A stretch of DNA of 64,000 nucleotides, from contig NZ_SIHJ01000001.1 in the NCBI RefSeq assembly GCF_007859765.1, positions 2,109,311-2,173,310 on the forward strand, written 5' to 3'. Positions 25,287 through 33,759 of this stretch are shown here, one piece after another. Numbering within the stretch: the first letter of the stretch is position 1; every line of letters starts with the position of its first letter. Position numbers and translations under genes: made by a program. Origin of the DNA: Posidoniimonas corsicana. Its GTDB lineage: Bacteria; Planctomycetota; Planctomycetia; Pirellulales; Lacipirellulaceae. The notes beneath the pieces are model-generated. The model ran no database searches, was not told the DNA's origin, and saw only the letters and a list, made by a program, of their open reading frames with translations.

Positions 25287-25788
25287 TCAGTCTTCGGGCC
25301 CCGAGTTTTGTCCGATTTTCTCACCGGAGCGGACAAAACCCCACCTTAGAGAGCCGGTCTGTTTCCCCTAAGTCCTTACACAGAGGTTGCTTGCGGCAGA
25401 CGACCAAATAGGCAGCAGGAGGGTTTTGTCCTGTCGGTGTGGTGAGAGGGGACTAAACGGGCACGCGACTCGACCGATCATCGATTGACGCGTCGGTCGT
25501 GGCCCCAAAGCGCGAGGGATCCCCCCTCACCTGCCCCTATTGGACCGCAGATAGTGGCCGGTTTCCCGCTAAATCCGCCCTGAAATTGCCGCCGTTGGTG
25601 GCGCCCGCGGCGCCCGGCCGCCGCCGTGTATCCGGTTTCACCGTTGCAGCCGGCGCCGCCGCCCAGGTTTCCCGCCGGCGGCCCAAGCCCCATCACTCGT
25701 CGCCCCCTGGGGGGTCGTGTAGCATGGAGTTTCTGCCCCTCCGCTTCTCCCGACTTCCCTCTATCTGGCTGTCCCGCGGCCCTCGCAC
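25287..25788. other. Intergenic region upstream of the polysaccharide operon
   Basis: These 502 bp hold the repeat cluster listed separately and a 7-bp inverted repeat cgaccga (25471-25477) / tcggtcg (25493-25499), and then a Pro/Arg-rich non-coding stretch up to the GTG at 25789. The operon promoter is expected here. No ORF is persuasive; the plus-strand frame at 25499-25840 overlaps the operon start and lacks protein character. Confidence 0.5.
25305..25458. repeat. Second cluster of GTTTTGTCC/GGACAAAAC inverted repeats
   Basis: gttttgtcc at 25305-25313 is followed after 17 bases by ggacaaaac at 25331-25339. A second pair is gttttgtcc at 25423-25431 and, after 18 bases, the variant ggactaaac at 25450-25458. 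The 17/18-base spacing equals that between 17693-17701 and 17719-17727 in the other cluster, so this is a repeat unit of fixed size, 35 to 36 bp long. It lies upstream of the polysaccharide operon and may be a dispersed element or operator. Confidence 0.7.
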
Positions 25789-27327
25789 GTGCCCCGCCAA
25801 GTCGACTACTTCTGCAGCGACGCGATACGCCAGGACCTGAAGGGCAAGACCGTGCGGGGCGGGGTTGTCTCGGGCATCGGGCAGGTGATTCGCATCGCCA
25901 TTGGCCTCGCGGCGGTCCCAATCCTGACGAGGCTGCTCGACCCGACGGCCTTTGGCCTGTTGGCGATGGTGGCGTTCTTCACGAACTTCGCCGCGATGTT
26001 TGTCGACGCCGGGATGTCGATGGCGACCGTCCAGCGCGACCAGATCTCCCACCGGCAGGTCACCAACTTGTTCTGGCTGTCGTCGGCGCTCGGCCTGGCC
26101 ATCGCCGTCGTGGTCGCGGCGTTGGCGCCAGGGATCGCGTGGTTCTACGGCGAGCCCAGGCTGACCGCGATTACCTGCGCGCTGGCGCTCTCCTACCTGC
26201 TCAGCGGGTTGGCAGTCCAGCACCAGGCGCTGCTGCGGCGGGCGATGCAGTTCAAGGAGTTGGCGGTCGCCAACGTCGCCTCGATGGCGATGGCGCAGGT
26301 CGCCGCGGTCGGGTGGGCCTTCCGGTTCCGCGACACCGCACTCGACTACTGGGCGTTGGTGCTCATCCCGCTGGTCTCAGCGGCGGTGCGTCTGGTGCTG
26401 CTGTGGTGGTATTGCGCGTGGCGGCCGGGGTGGCCCGCACGGGAAGCGGGAACCGGTGGCCTGGTCACGTTCGGCGCCAACCTGACGGGCTTCAACTTCG
26501 TGAACTACTTCGCGCGGAACCTCGACAACCTGCTCATCGGGTGGTGGTGGGGAGGCGCTGCGCTCGGCTTCTACGACCGGGCGTACCGCCTGATGATGAT
26601 CCCGCTGCAGCAGATCAACAGCCCCCTGACCGGCGTGGTGGTGCCCGCACTAAGCCGCCTCGCCGGAGAACCCGAACGCTACCGGCGGGCGTACACGTGG
26701 ACGATGGAGCGGATCCTGCTGATTGCGTGCCCGATGATGGCCTACATCGGCGTCGCCGCCCCCTGGGTGGCGGTTGTCTATCTCGGCGAGGACTTCGCCG
26801 CGTCCGGGCCGATCCTGCAGTGGCTGTCGGTGGCCGCCTTGTGGCAGACCCTCTCGGCCTCAGTCGGATGGCTGTTCATAAGCCAAGGGCGAGACCGCGA
26901 GATGCTGCGGTGGGGGTGCATCCACTCGCTGCTGGTCGCCGGCTCGTTTGTGGCGGGGGCGCCCTTCGGCGCCGTCGGGGTGGCGAAGGCGTACGCCCTG
27001 GTCTTCAACCTGGCGTGCCTGCCGCTGGCTTTCTGGATGATCGGCAGGTCCGGTCAGGTTCGCGCACGCGACCTAGTCAACCTCATGTGGAGAGTGGCGC
27101 CCGCGCCGCTGGCGGTGGCGTTGGTGACCGGCGGCGTCCGGCTTGCGCTCCCGCAAGCGCCGCCGGTGCGGCTGTTGCTGATCTCGCTCGGGTGCGCAGC
27201 GGTCGCGTGGGCGATCGCGGTGCTGAGCACCGAGGTAGGCAGGACGGCGGCCCGGGAGCTGGCGGCGAGCCTCCGCCAGACGCAAGCAAAGCTCCGTCAC
27301 GGGATCTGGCCTGGGGGGAGTCGGTAG
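25789..27327 (+). CDS. Polysaccharide flippase (Wzx/MATE-like)
   Basis: This is an integral membrane protein of the MOP superfamily that flips lipid-linked oligosaccharide repeat units across the inner membrane. It has about 12-14 hydrophobic segments over 512 residues. Family marks include GKTVRGGVVSGIGQVIRI...PILTRLLDPTAFGLLAMV at the N-terminus and NFVNYFARNLDNLLIGWWWGGAALGFYDRAYR in the middle. The start is GTG 25789. It is the first gene of a five-gene plus-strand operon (flippase, Fe-S protein, pyruvyl transferase, GT2, GT4) with short gaps. Confidence 0.94.
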   Translation: MPRQVDYFCSDAIRQDLKGKTVRGGVVSGIGQVIRIAIGLAAVPILTRLLDPTAFGLLAMVAFFTNFAAMFVDAGMSMATVQRDQISHRQVTNLFWLSSALGLAIAVVVAALAPGIAWFYGEPRLTAITCALALSYLLSGLAVQHQALLRRAMQFKELAVANVASMAMAQVAAVGWAFRFRDTALDYWALVLIPLVSAAVRLVLLWWYCAWRPGWPAREAGTGGLVTFGANLTGFNFVNYFARNLDNLLIGWWWGGAALGFYDRAYRLMMIPLQQINSPLTGVVVPALSRLAGEPERYRRAYTWTMERILLIACPMMAYIGVAAPWVAVVYLGEDFAASGPILQWLSVAALWQTLSASVGWLFISQGRDREMLRWGCIHSLLVAGSFVAGAPFGAVGVAKAYALVFNLACLPLAFWMIGRSGQVRARDLVNLMWRVAPAPLAVALVTGGVRLALPQAPPVRLLLISLGCAAVAWAIAVLSTEVGRTAARELAASLRQTQAKLRHGIWPGGSR

Positions 27328-27379
27328 ACGCATCGCTTCGCGGGAGCGGAACGGACGCGGCGCATCCGGAGGCCGGGCC

Positions 27380-28822
27380 ATGAATCACAAGCAGCAACCG
27401 CCGAACCACACCCCGAGCGAGTCGCCTAGCGGCGGTCTCGCCGCGGCCGTCACACGCCAGCAGGTCGTGGCCAGCGGCTGCTGCATCGGCTGCGGCGCCT
27501 GCGCGGCGGCATCGCCGACGCTGCACCATATCGAGCTGAACCCCTACGGCGAGTTGCAGGCGATCGGCGCCGACGCCGACGACCCCAAGTTCGCCGTGGT
27601 CTGCCCCTTCTCCGGCGACGGGCCGGACGAGGACGCGATCGCGGCGTCCCTCTACGGATCGCCCGCCACGGCGCGGGACGATCAGATCGGCTACTACCGC
27701 GCCTGCTACGCCGGCGCTGTCGCCGAAGGCGATTTCCGCGACCGTGGGAGCTCGGGCGGCATGGGGAGCTGGATCGTGACCCAGCTGCTGAGCTCGGGCG
27801 AGGTCGACGGCGTGGTGCACGTGAAGGAGCAAACGCAATCCGACGGCGATGCGAAGTTTGCCTACGCGATCTCACGGACCCCGGCCGAGGTTCGGCAGGG
27901 CGCTAAGTCCCGCTACTACCCGGTTGAGATGTCGCAGGTGCTGGCGGAGATGATCGCCACGCCCGGCCGCTACGCGGTGGTGGGGATCCCCTGCTTCATC
28001 AAAGCGGTGCGGCGGCTGGCCCTGGAGAATGAAGAGCTGGCCGCGCGGGTCGCGTACTGCGTCGCGATTGTGTGTGGGCACCTGAAGAGCGCGGCGTTCG
28101 CCGACGCGATCGCCTGGGAGATGGGCGTTCCGCCGGGCGAGCTGGCGGGCATCGACTTCCGGCACAAGCTCGAGGGCCGGAAGGCCAGCCAGTACGGCGT
28201 GCGCGTCAGCACGAGAAGCGGCGAGGAGCTGGTGCGGCCGATGGAGGGACTGGTCACCAAGGATTGGGGAATCGGCCTCTTCAAGTACCCTGCGTGCGAC
28301 ATGTGCGACGACGTCGTCGGAGAGACAGCCGACATCTCCATCGGCGACGCGTGGCTGCCTGGTTTCGAGGACGACGCACGCGGCGCCAATGTGGTGGTGG
28401 TGCGCAACGCCCGACTCGGGGAGATCGTCGAGCGGGGCGTGCGTGACGGCAAGCTGCAGTTCACTCCCCTGGCCGCCGCCGACGTGGCGCGATCCCAGGC
28501 GGGCGGCTTCAGGCACCGACGCCTTGGGCTGGCCTACCGATTGTGGCTGCGTCAGCGGCAGGGCCGGTGGTCCCCGGCCAAGCGGGTCGAGCCGTCGGAC
28601 CGGGGGATGGACGCCCGCCAGAAGGCGATCTTTGAGCTGCGGATGGAGATCGTAAGCGGCGGTCGTGAAGCCTTCCGAAAGGCGAGAGAAAGCGGTCGGT
28701 TCGAGCGCTTCCTCGAGTGGTTCCGACCGGTCGAATCGCGGTACCGCGCCCTTTATCAGAAGCCTTTCCACCAACGAGTCATCGGAGCCGCCAAGGCGCG
28801 GCTCAGACGCCTGCTGAGTTAG
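27380..28822 (+). CDS. Coenzyme F420 hydrogenase/dehydrogenase beta-subunit-like Fe-S protein
   Basis: This resembles FrhB/FdhB family proteins that bind an iron-sulfur cluster and F420 or FAD. The cluster motif is at 34-41 (CCIGCGAC, Cys35, Cys38, Cys41); the usual following CP is not obvious. The C-terminal part has GIPCFIKAV, KYPACDMCDDVVGETADISIGDAW, the standard FrhB_FdhB_C blocks. Such genes lie in capsule clusters beside polysaccharide pyruvyl transferases, as here, and are thought to serve a redox or sugar-modifying role that has not been established. The gene starts 52 bp after the flippase and has no signal peptide. No F420 biosynthesis gene is in the window. Confidence 0.9.
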   Translation: MNHKQQPPNHTPSESPSGGLAAAVTRQQVVASGCCIGCGACAAASPTLHHIELNPYGELQAIGADADDPKFAVVCPFSGDGPDEDAIAASLYGSPATARDDQIGYYRACYAGAVAEGDFRDRGSSGGMGSWIVTQLLSSGEVDGVVHVKEQTQSDGDAKFAYAISRTPAEVRQGAKSRYYPVEMSQVLAEMIATPGRYAVVGIPCFIKAVRRLALENEELAARVAYCVAIVCGHLKSAAFADAIAWEMGVPPGELAGIDFRHKLEGRKASQYGVRVSTRSGEELVRPMEGLVTKDWGIGLFKYPACDMCDDVVGETADISIGDAWLPGFEDDARGANVVVVRNARLGEIVERGVRDGKLQFTPLAAADVARSQAGGFRHRRLGLAYRLWLRQRQGRWSPAKRVEPSDRGMDARQKAIFELRMEIVSGGREAFRKARESGRFERFLEWFRPVESRYRALYQKPFHQRVIGAAKARLRRLLS

Positions 28823-28877
28823 GCGGCGGGCGGCGTTCCCTAAACGAATCCCAACCATCGAGAAGCACCCAAACACC

Positions 28878-30128
28878 ATGTCGATCGTTCTGTCTGGCTG
28901 CAACGGCTTCAGGAACCGAGGCGTCGAAGCGCTCATCGCGCCCAGCGTGGCGGAGCTCCACAAGCGCTTCCCCGGGGGGGAGGTCACGGTGTTGAGCGGG
29001 CAGCCGGCCTACGACGAAACCCGCGATGTCGACGCGGCCTTCGTGCTCGACCCGTTTATTGGGAAGGTTCGGTCGCTCCCCGTCCGGCGGGTGGGCGCCG
29101 GAATCGCGCCGCGCGTCTTCCGCTCAGAGGCCAGGGCGATCAGCGCGATCCGCGCCGCGGACGCGGTGATCGCCTCCGGCGGCGACAACTTCTCGTCCGA
29201 CTACGGCGACTTCCGCATGCACCTCGAGCCGCTGAAGGTCGCGCAGAAGGCCGGCAAGGCCACGTTCATGCTCGCGCAGTCGGTGGGGCCCTTCAAGAGC
29301 GACGAGCAGCGCAACCACTTCTGCTCCGTGGCCAAGGCCGTGTCGCTGATCACTGTGCGGGAGAGCAGGTCCTACGACTATGTCACGAAGGACCTGGGGC
29401 TGCCGTCTGACCGGGTGCACCTCACGGCCGACCCCGCGTTCCTGCTGCAGCCGTCCGGGGAAGACCGCGTGCAGAGGCTCCTGCGTCGGTACGGCGTCGA
29501 CCCCGCCGCGCCCTACGTGACGATCGCGATGAGCCGCGGGATCGCCAGGTTCCCAGGGCTGACGACCAGCGGCGCCGAGACGGCTCAGACGCACCTCGCC
29601 GTGCTCGGCCGGTTGGTCCGGCACGTGCTTGATGAGCTGGGGGCGCAGGTGCTGCTGATCCCGCACGTGCAGGAGACCCTGCCCAAGAACAACGACCTGA
29701 TCCTCGCTGAGGAGATCGTCGACGCGTTAGAAGACGATCGCATCCGCGTCGCCTGGGGCGACCACTCGGCAGCCGACTTCAAGGGGCTGATCGCGGCGGC
29801 GACGCTGAACGTGGCGGAACGCATGCACGCGGCGATCGCGGGCGTCTCAACCGCGACGCCAACCATGGTGGTGCGCTACTCCGTGAAGGCCGACGGCATC
29901 ATCGGCGACCTGCTCGGCGCGAGCGCCCGGGAGGACGGCGCGATCGTCCCGTTCGAGGAGTACCTGCGGGGCGAAGGGGCTGGCGCCGTCGAAACATTCC
30001 AGAACGCGTGGGACAACCGCGGGAAGCTCCGCGAGACCCTGGAGGCGAAGCTGCCCGAAGTGCGCCGCCTGTCGGAGTCGAACTACGACCTCTTCCAAGA
30101 GGTCCTCAGCAGTGGCGGGAGGGGGTGA
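28878..30128 (+). CDS. Polysaccharide pyruvyl transferase family protein
   Basis: Members (CsaB, WcaK) transfer pyruvate from phosphoenolpyruvate to sugar residues, adding negative charge to exopolysaccharide. The 416-residue protein has the N-terminal GCNGFRNRGVEALI, ASGGDNFSSDYGD, LAQSVGPFKSDE and ITVRESRSYDYV, which fit the GT-B-like family. AERMHAAIAGVSTATPTMVVRYSVKADGI near residue 320 matches the C-terminal conserved RxHaxi block. It is cytoplasmic. It follows the F420-like gene by 55 bp and precedes GT2 by only 3 bp. Confidence 0.93.
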   Translation: MSIVLSGCNGFRNRGVEALIAPSVAELHKRFPGGEVTVLSGQPAYDETRDVDAAFVLDPFIGKVRSLPVRRVGAGIAPRVFRSEARAISAIRAADAVIASGGDNFSSDYGDFRMHLEPLKVAQKAGKATFMLAQSVGPFKSDEQRNHFCSVAKAVSLITVRESRSYDYVTKDLGLPSDRVHLTADPAFLLQPSGEDRVQRLLRRYGVDPAAPYVTIAMSRGIARFPGLTTSGAETAQTHLAVLGRLVRHVLDELGAQVLLIPHVQETLPKNNDLILAEEIVDALEDDRIRVAWGDHSAADFKGLIAAATLNVAERMHAAIAGVSTATPTMVVRYSVKADGIIGDLLGASAREDGAIVPFEEYLRGEGAGAVETFQNAWDNRGKLRETLEAKLPEVRRLSESNYDLFQEVLSSGGRG

Positions 30129-30131
30129 CGC

Positions 30132-31040
30132 GTGGCGGCCGACGTGCGTATCTCTGTCGTGATCCCAACCTACAACCGCGCGCACCTGCTGCGCGGCTGC
30201 CTGGAGTCCGCGCTCGGTCAGACACGGCCCGCCGATGGGGTGGTGCTGGTGGACGACGGGTCGACCGACGACACCGACGCGGTGGCCGCGGAGTACGGCG
30301 ACCGCATCGTGTACATCCGGCAGGAGAACGCCGGGCCCGGCGCGGCGCGGAACAACGGCGCCGCCCACGCCAGCGGAGACTTCATCGCGTTCCTCGACAG
30401 CGACGACTCCTGGGCGCCATGGACCCTCGAGTACGTCGCGGCGGCGATCAGCGAACACAACCCCCGCCTGCTGCTCCTGACGCCCGACATCCTCGCCGAT
30501 CCGAGCGACTGGCGGTGCGACGACAAGCAGCCCCTCGTGGCGCGTGGATACCCCGACTTCCTGGCCGCCGCGAAGCACGGTCTGTACTGCGGATCCAACG
30601 TGATGGTGGTGCACCGGGAGCGGATGCTGGAGGTCGGCGGGTTCCACCCGTCGCTGAAGTGCGCGGAGGACCAGGTGCTGGTGCTGCGCATGGGGGTCGA
30701 CCCGGGGTTCTGCCAGATCGTGTCGCCCCCGCTGGTCGGCGTGCTGCGGCACGAGGTGAGCCTGATGGAATCGTGCGACGGGATCGTCGGCGGCCTCAAC
30801 TACCTGATCGACGCGGAGCAGAAGGGCGAGTTTCCCGGCGGCGCCGAACGGCGTAGCGACCGCCGCGACTACCTGACGTTCCTTATGCGGGGCCTGACCC
30901 ACCGCCTCATCAAGCAGGGGCACCCACGCGAGGCCCGCCGGCTGTATCGGCGCGTGTTCGGGTGGAACCTCCAGCGGCTCCGCTTCAGGTACCTGCTCGG
31001 TTTGCCCCTGCTGTCGATCCTGCCAGTCAAACGAAAGTGA
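30132..31040 (+). CDS. Glycosyltransferase family 2
   Basis: This is a GT-A fold glycosyltransferase adding sugars to a growing oligosaccharide. The N-terminus has ISVVIPTYNRAHLLRGCLESAL, VVLVDDGSTDDT and QENAGPGAARNNGA; the DxD-like FLDSDDSW binds metal and nucleotide sugar. At 302 residues it is of normal length. The start is GTG 30132, with a purine-rich gggaggggg sequence about 7 bases before it inside the end of the pyruvyl transferase gene. This suggests translational coupling. Donor and acceptor sugars are unknown. Confidence 0.96.
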   Translation: MAADVRISVVIPTYNRAHLLRGCLESALGQTRPADGVVLVDDGSTDDTDAVAAEYGDRIVYIRQENAGPGAARNNGAAHASGDFIAFLDSDDSWAPWTLEYVAAAISEHNPRLLLLTPDILADPSDWRCDDKQPLVARGYPDFLAAAKHGLYCGSNVMVVHRERMLEVGGFHPSLKCAEDQVLVLRMGVDPGFCQIVSPPLVGVLRHEVSLMESCDGIVGGLNYLIDAEQKGEFPGGAERRSDRRDYLTFLMRGLTHRLIKQGHPREARRLYRRVFGWNLQRLRFRYLLGLPLLSILPVKRK

Positions 31041-31047
31041 GCGTCGT

Positions 31048-32238
31048 GTGACGGACGGCGGCCCGCCGACGGGCCTGCCCTGCCAGAGCGGACGCGGGAT
31101 AGCGCGCAATATGATCACGCCTGAAAACGTCGCAATGCTCGTCAAAGGCGACGAGGTCTACGGCATCGGCACCATCGAGCGGCTCTACGCCGAGGGGTGG
31201 CCGGGGATGACCTTCGTCTGCATGAGCCGTGGCTACACGCACGACTGGCTGGTGGAGCACGGCGCCCGGGTGGAGCTGGTCGAGGGGCTCGCCGCGTTCC
31301 GCGACGGCAACTCGGTCCGCGCTGTCACCACGGCGCCGCTCGCGATGCGGCAGGCCAAACGCGATGCGCGGCGGGTCCACGCGTTGCTCAGCGGCCGGGG
31401 CGTCAAGATCGTCCACACCCAGTGGAAGCCGCAGCAGATGATCGCGGGGCACATGCGTCGGCTGGGATACAAGTCGGTCTGGCAGATCAATAACAACATG
31501 AAGCCGCAGCGGCTTGGCGGTCTGGGCGGCGTGCTCAGCCACCGGTTTGCGCGCTGGGGCGCCGACCTGCTGATGCCTGCCAGCGACTTTATCGCGGCCA
31601 ACTGGCGCGGCTGCGGGGTCCGAGCGGTCACGATCCGCAACGCGGCGCCGAAGCTGTTCGACCAGCTGTCGCCCGTGCCCGACGCGCCGCCCACCCGCTG
31701 CCTGGTGGCGGGCAGGCTGCAGGAGAGCAAGGGGCACCACACCGCGGTCGAGGCGGTGATCGCCGCGCGCGAGCGCGGGCACGACGTGCGGCTGGATATC
31801 TTCGGCGGGCCGTTGGAGGAGAACGCTTATGCGGACGGGCTGCGCCGGCGGATCGCCGGCGCCGGCGCCGAAGACGCCATTACCTTCCAAGGGTTCTGCA
31901 CCGATCTCCGCGAGCGGCACCAGTCGTACCACCTGGGGCTGCAGTGCCGCATCGACCCAGAGCCCTGCAGCCTGTGGGTGTGCGAGACAATGGTCGACGG
32001 CCTGCCGCTGCTGGCTTCGGCGACCGGCGGCACGCCCGAGCTGGTGGCCGACGGCGACACCGGCCGGCTGTACCCCGCCGGCGACGCCGACGCGCTAGCC
32101 GGACTGCTGTCGGAACTCGCCGCTGACCCGGCCGAGCTGGCCCGGATGCGCGAGGCCGCCTACCGCCGGGGCCAGGAGCAGTTCCTCAACACGCGGATGC
32201 TCGACCAGACACTCGAAGCCTACAACTCGCTCTTCTAG
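31048..32238 (+). CDS. Glycosyltransferase family 4
   Basis: This GT-B glycosyltransferase is the last gene of the polysaccharide operon. Conserved marks include VAGRLQESKGHHTAVEA, LDIFGGPLEENAY, FQGFC and the donor-binding EPCSLWVCETMVDGLPLLASATGGTPELV (an E-x7-E type region near residues 310-335). GTG 31048 is 7 bp after the previous stop; an ATG at 31111 (MITPENVAMLVKGDE) is a plausible alternative that gives a more usual N-terminus. The stop interlocks with that of the convergent metal-binding-like gene in a CTAG (32235-32238). Confidence 0.94.
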   Translation: MTDGGPPTGLPCQSGRGIARNMITPENVAMLVKGDEVYGIGTIERLYAEGWPGMTFVCMSRGYTHDWLVEHGARVELVEGLAAFRDGNSVRAVTTAPLAMRQAKRDARRVHALLSGRGVKIVHTQWKPQQMIAGHMRRLGYKSVWQINNNMKPQRLGGLGGVLSHRFARWGADLLMPASDFIAANWRGCGVRAVTIRNAAPKLFDQLSPVPDAPPTRCLVAGRLQESKGHHTAVEAVIAARERGHDVRLDIFGGPLEENAYADGLRRRIAGAGAEDAITFQGFCTDLRERHQSYHLGLQCRIDPEPCSLWVCETMVDGLPLLASATGGTPELVADGDTGRLYPAGDADALAGLLSELAADPAELARMREAAYRRGQEQFLNTRMLDQTLEAYNSLF

Positions 32239-32609
32239 TTCTGGCGGGTGGGGCGCTGCGCCGTCTTCTCCACCTTCTTCTCGAAGTCCTTCGCCACGAA
32301 CGTCCGGGCGCCGATCCGCAGCTCGACGGGCTTGGCGTCCTTCAGCTGGGTGGCCTGCCACACGCGGGCCAGGTCCAGCTGCTTCTTGGGCTGGGCCGTG
32401 ATCCAGATCTGGTCCTTCTTCAGGTCCGCGCGGACGCGCATCACGCCGGGCGTGCGGTACAGGTTCCGCGAGATCTGCTTCGCGCAGCTCGGGCAGTGCA
32501 GCGTGTCGAGCTGCACCATCAGCTGGCCGGGCGGCAGCGGCTTGGGCGCGGGCGCCTTGGCTTGGGGTTCGGCGGCGACCGCTAGCACGAGCAGCAGAGC
32601 AAACATCAT
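32235..32609 (-). CDS. Exported heavy-metal-associated (HMA-like) CxxC protein
   Basis: A signal peptide (MMFALLLVLAVAAEPQA) precedes a domain with LDTLHCPSCAKQISRNLYRTPGV, where Cys39 and Cys42 form the CxxC of a heavy-metal-associated or copper-chaperone-type fold (beta-alpha-beta). The 124-residue product would be periplasmic. A strong aggagg lies upstream of two adjacent ATGs (32609 and 32606); spacing favours the second. It is preceded at 48 bp by the lipoprotein gene at 32658-33239 in the same direction, so both may handle metal or redox chemistry. Metal binding is inferred. Confidence 0.85.
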   Translation of the reverse strand: MMFALLLVLAVAAEPQAKAPAPKPLPPGQLMVQLDTLHCPSCAKQISRNLYRTPGVMRVRADLKKDQIWITAQPKKQLDLARVWQATQLKDAKPVELRIGARTFVAKDFEKKVEKTAQRPTRQN

Positions 32610-32657
32610 GACCTCCTTGTCATGCGTGTGGCTTGTCGGAGTGTGGGTGGTTGTCGA

Positions 32658-33239
32658 CTATCTTCGGACGTACAGCCCGTCCGCGTCCAGCACGAGCAGC
32701 TCGCCGTTGATCCGTTTGGCGAAGCCCTTCACCACGACGATGTCGTTGGCCTTGATGTCGAACAGCTTGCGGGCGTCGACCGGCAGGGGCTTGCCGTCCG
32801 GTCCGTTGAAGCTGACGGCCGCCACCGCGTGGACGCTGTCGGCGGCGCGCTTCTGGCAGAACACGCAGTCAGAGTGGTCCTCGCCTGCCTCGTGTTCGTG
32901 ACCGGAAAACTCCGCCACGGTGGACGGGTCGACTACAAAGAATGAGGCCTCGCCCTCACGCCAGGGGAAACCGGACTCGGCGTCGCCCCACGGGTTGGGC
33001 ATGCCGCCGACCTGCCCGACCAGCACCACCTCGCCCTCGCTGAAGCCGCCCTCCTGCTCGCGGAGGTCGAGGGCCGTCTGCACGTCGGCGGGCTCCTCGG
33101 AGAGCATCAGCGTCTCGCGGGCGGCCCCCACGTCGACGCTCGACTCGGGCTCATCGGGCCCGCAGCCGACCACGAGGACCGCGCCCAGCGTGCAAGCGAC
33201 CAAGGGAGCAAATAAACGGCGGCGGCAGCGGCTTTGCAT
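32658..33239 (-). CDS. Lipoprotein, unknown function
   Basis: The signal sequence RCRRRLFAPLVACTLGAVLVVGC ends in a VVGC lipobox, so the mature protein should begin at that Cys and be lipid-anchored. The ATG at 33239 places the signal peptide at the very start; an upstream ATG at 33281 would add 14 residues. The mature part has a beta-rich region (EVVLVGQVGGMPNPW, ASFFVVD) and a His/Cys-rich segment with HEHEAGEDHSDCVFC. It ends in NDIVVVKGFAKRINGELLVLDADGLYV, which resembles an OB-fold-like barrel. The His/Cys segment could bind metal. It is first of a pair with the HMA-like gene. Confidence 0.85.
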   Translation of the reverse strand: MQSRCRRRLFAPLVACTLGAVLVVGCGPDEPESSVDVGAARETLMLSEEPADVQTALDLREQEGGFSEGEVVLVGQVGGMPNPWGDAESGFPWREGEASFFVVDPSTVAEFSGHEHEAGEDHSDCVFCQKRAADSVHAVAAVSFNGPDGKPLPVDARKLFDIKANDIVVVKGFAKRINGELLVLDADGLYVRR

Positions 33240-33759
33240 GGGGAATGCTTGTTGAGGGGCGTGCGGCTGGAACCGGTCCATTACGTATCGTCCGGCATCA
33301 GGGTTCGCGTGATTTTACCCCAAAACGGGGGGGGTGACACCTGAAGGCCGCACAAGGCCCTCCTGGGGGTGGGAGCTGCTATGCCGCCAGCCAGCTGTGC
33401 CGGGGCGTGGCGCCTGGCTCGTCCACGCCGCGACAGCTGGCTGCGATTCTCGGCAATCCGCATCAAATCAGGGCACCGGCACGACTCTCACAAGGCGTCG
33501 CTGCGTTGCCCATGGCGGCTGCATTCTATCGAAAATCAGGGGAATTGAGCGAATCCCGCGGTAGACGCCGCCGCGTCGCCAGTGGGGGAGAAAAATCTCG
33601 GGCGTTCCCAAGATGGCCGGCAGGGCGGCGAATTCCTTACCAGATAGCCGGCAGGTCTCCCCCGTGGGACGCCGGCGTCGGCCAGAACTCACGTTTTCCA
33701 GTGCCGCCCCGCGACTCCGATCCAGCGGGCGGCGCCACCCGTTTCGGAGCGAGCGAGCC
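33240..33759. other. Intergenic region with possible structured leader
   Basis: This 520-bp gap lies between divergent genes. No ORF is convincing; the reading frame before 33760 is Arg/Pro-rich and non-protein-like. Positions 33564-33591 can pair with 33657-33679 over about 22 bases with bulges, and enclose about 65 bases containing two gccggc palindromes. If transcribed, it would lie in the leader of the coiled-coil gene. No known riboswitch consensus was recognised. Confidence 0.45.

Noticed and set aside
25626-27383. A 585-codon plus-strand frame overlapping the flippase gene
   Set aside because: The composition is Arg/Ala/Gly-rich with no membrane pattern, whereas the other frame has about 12-14 hydrophobic segments and family blocks.
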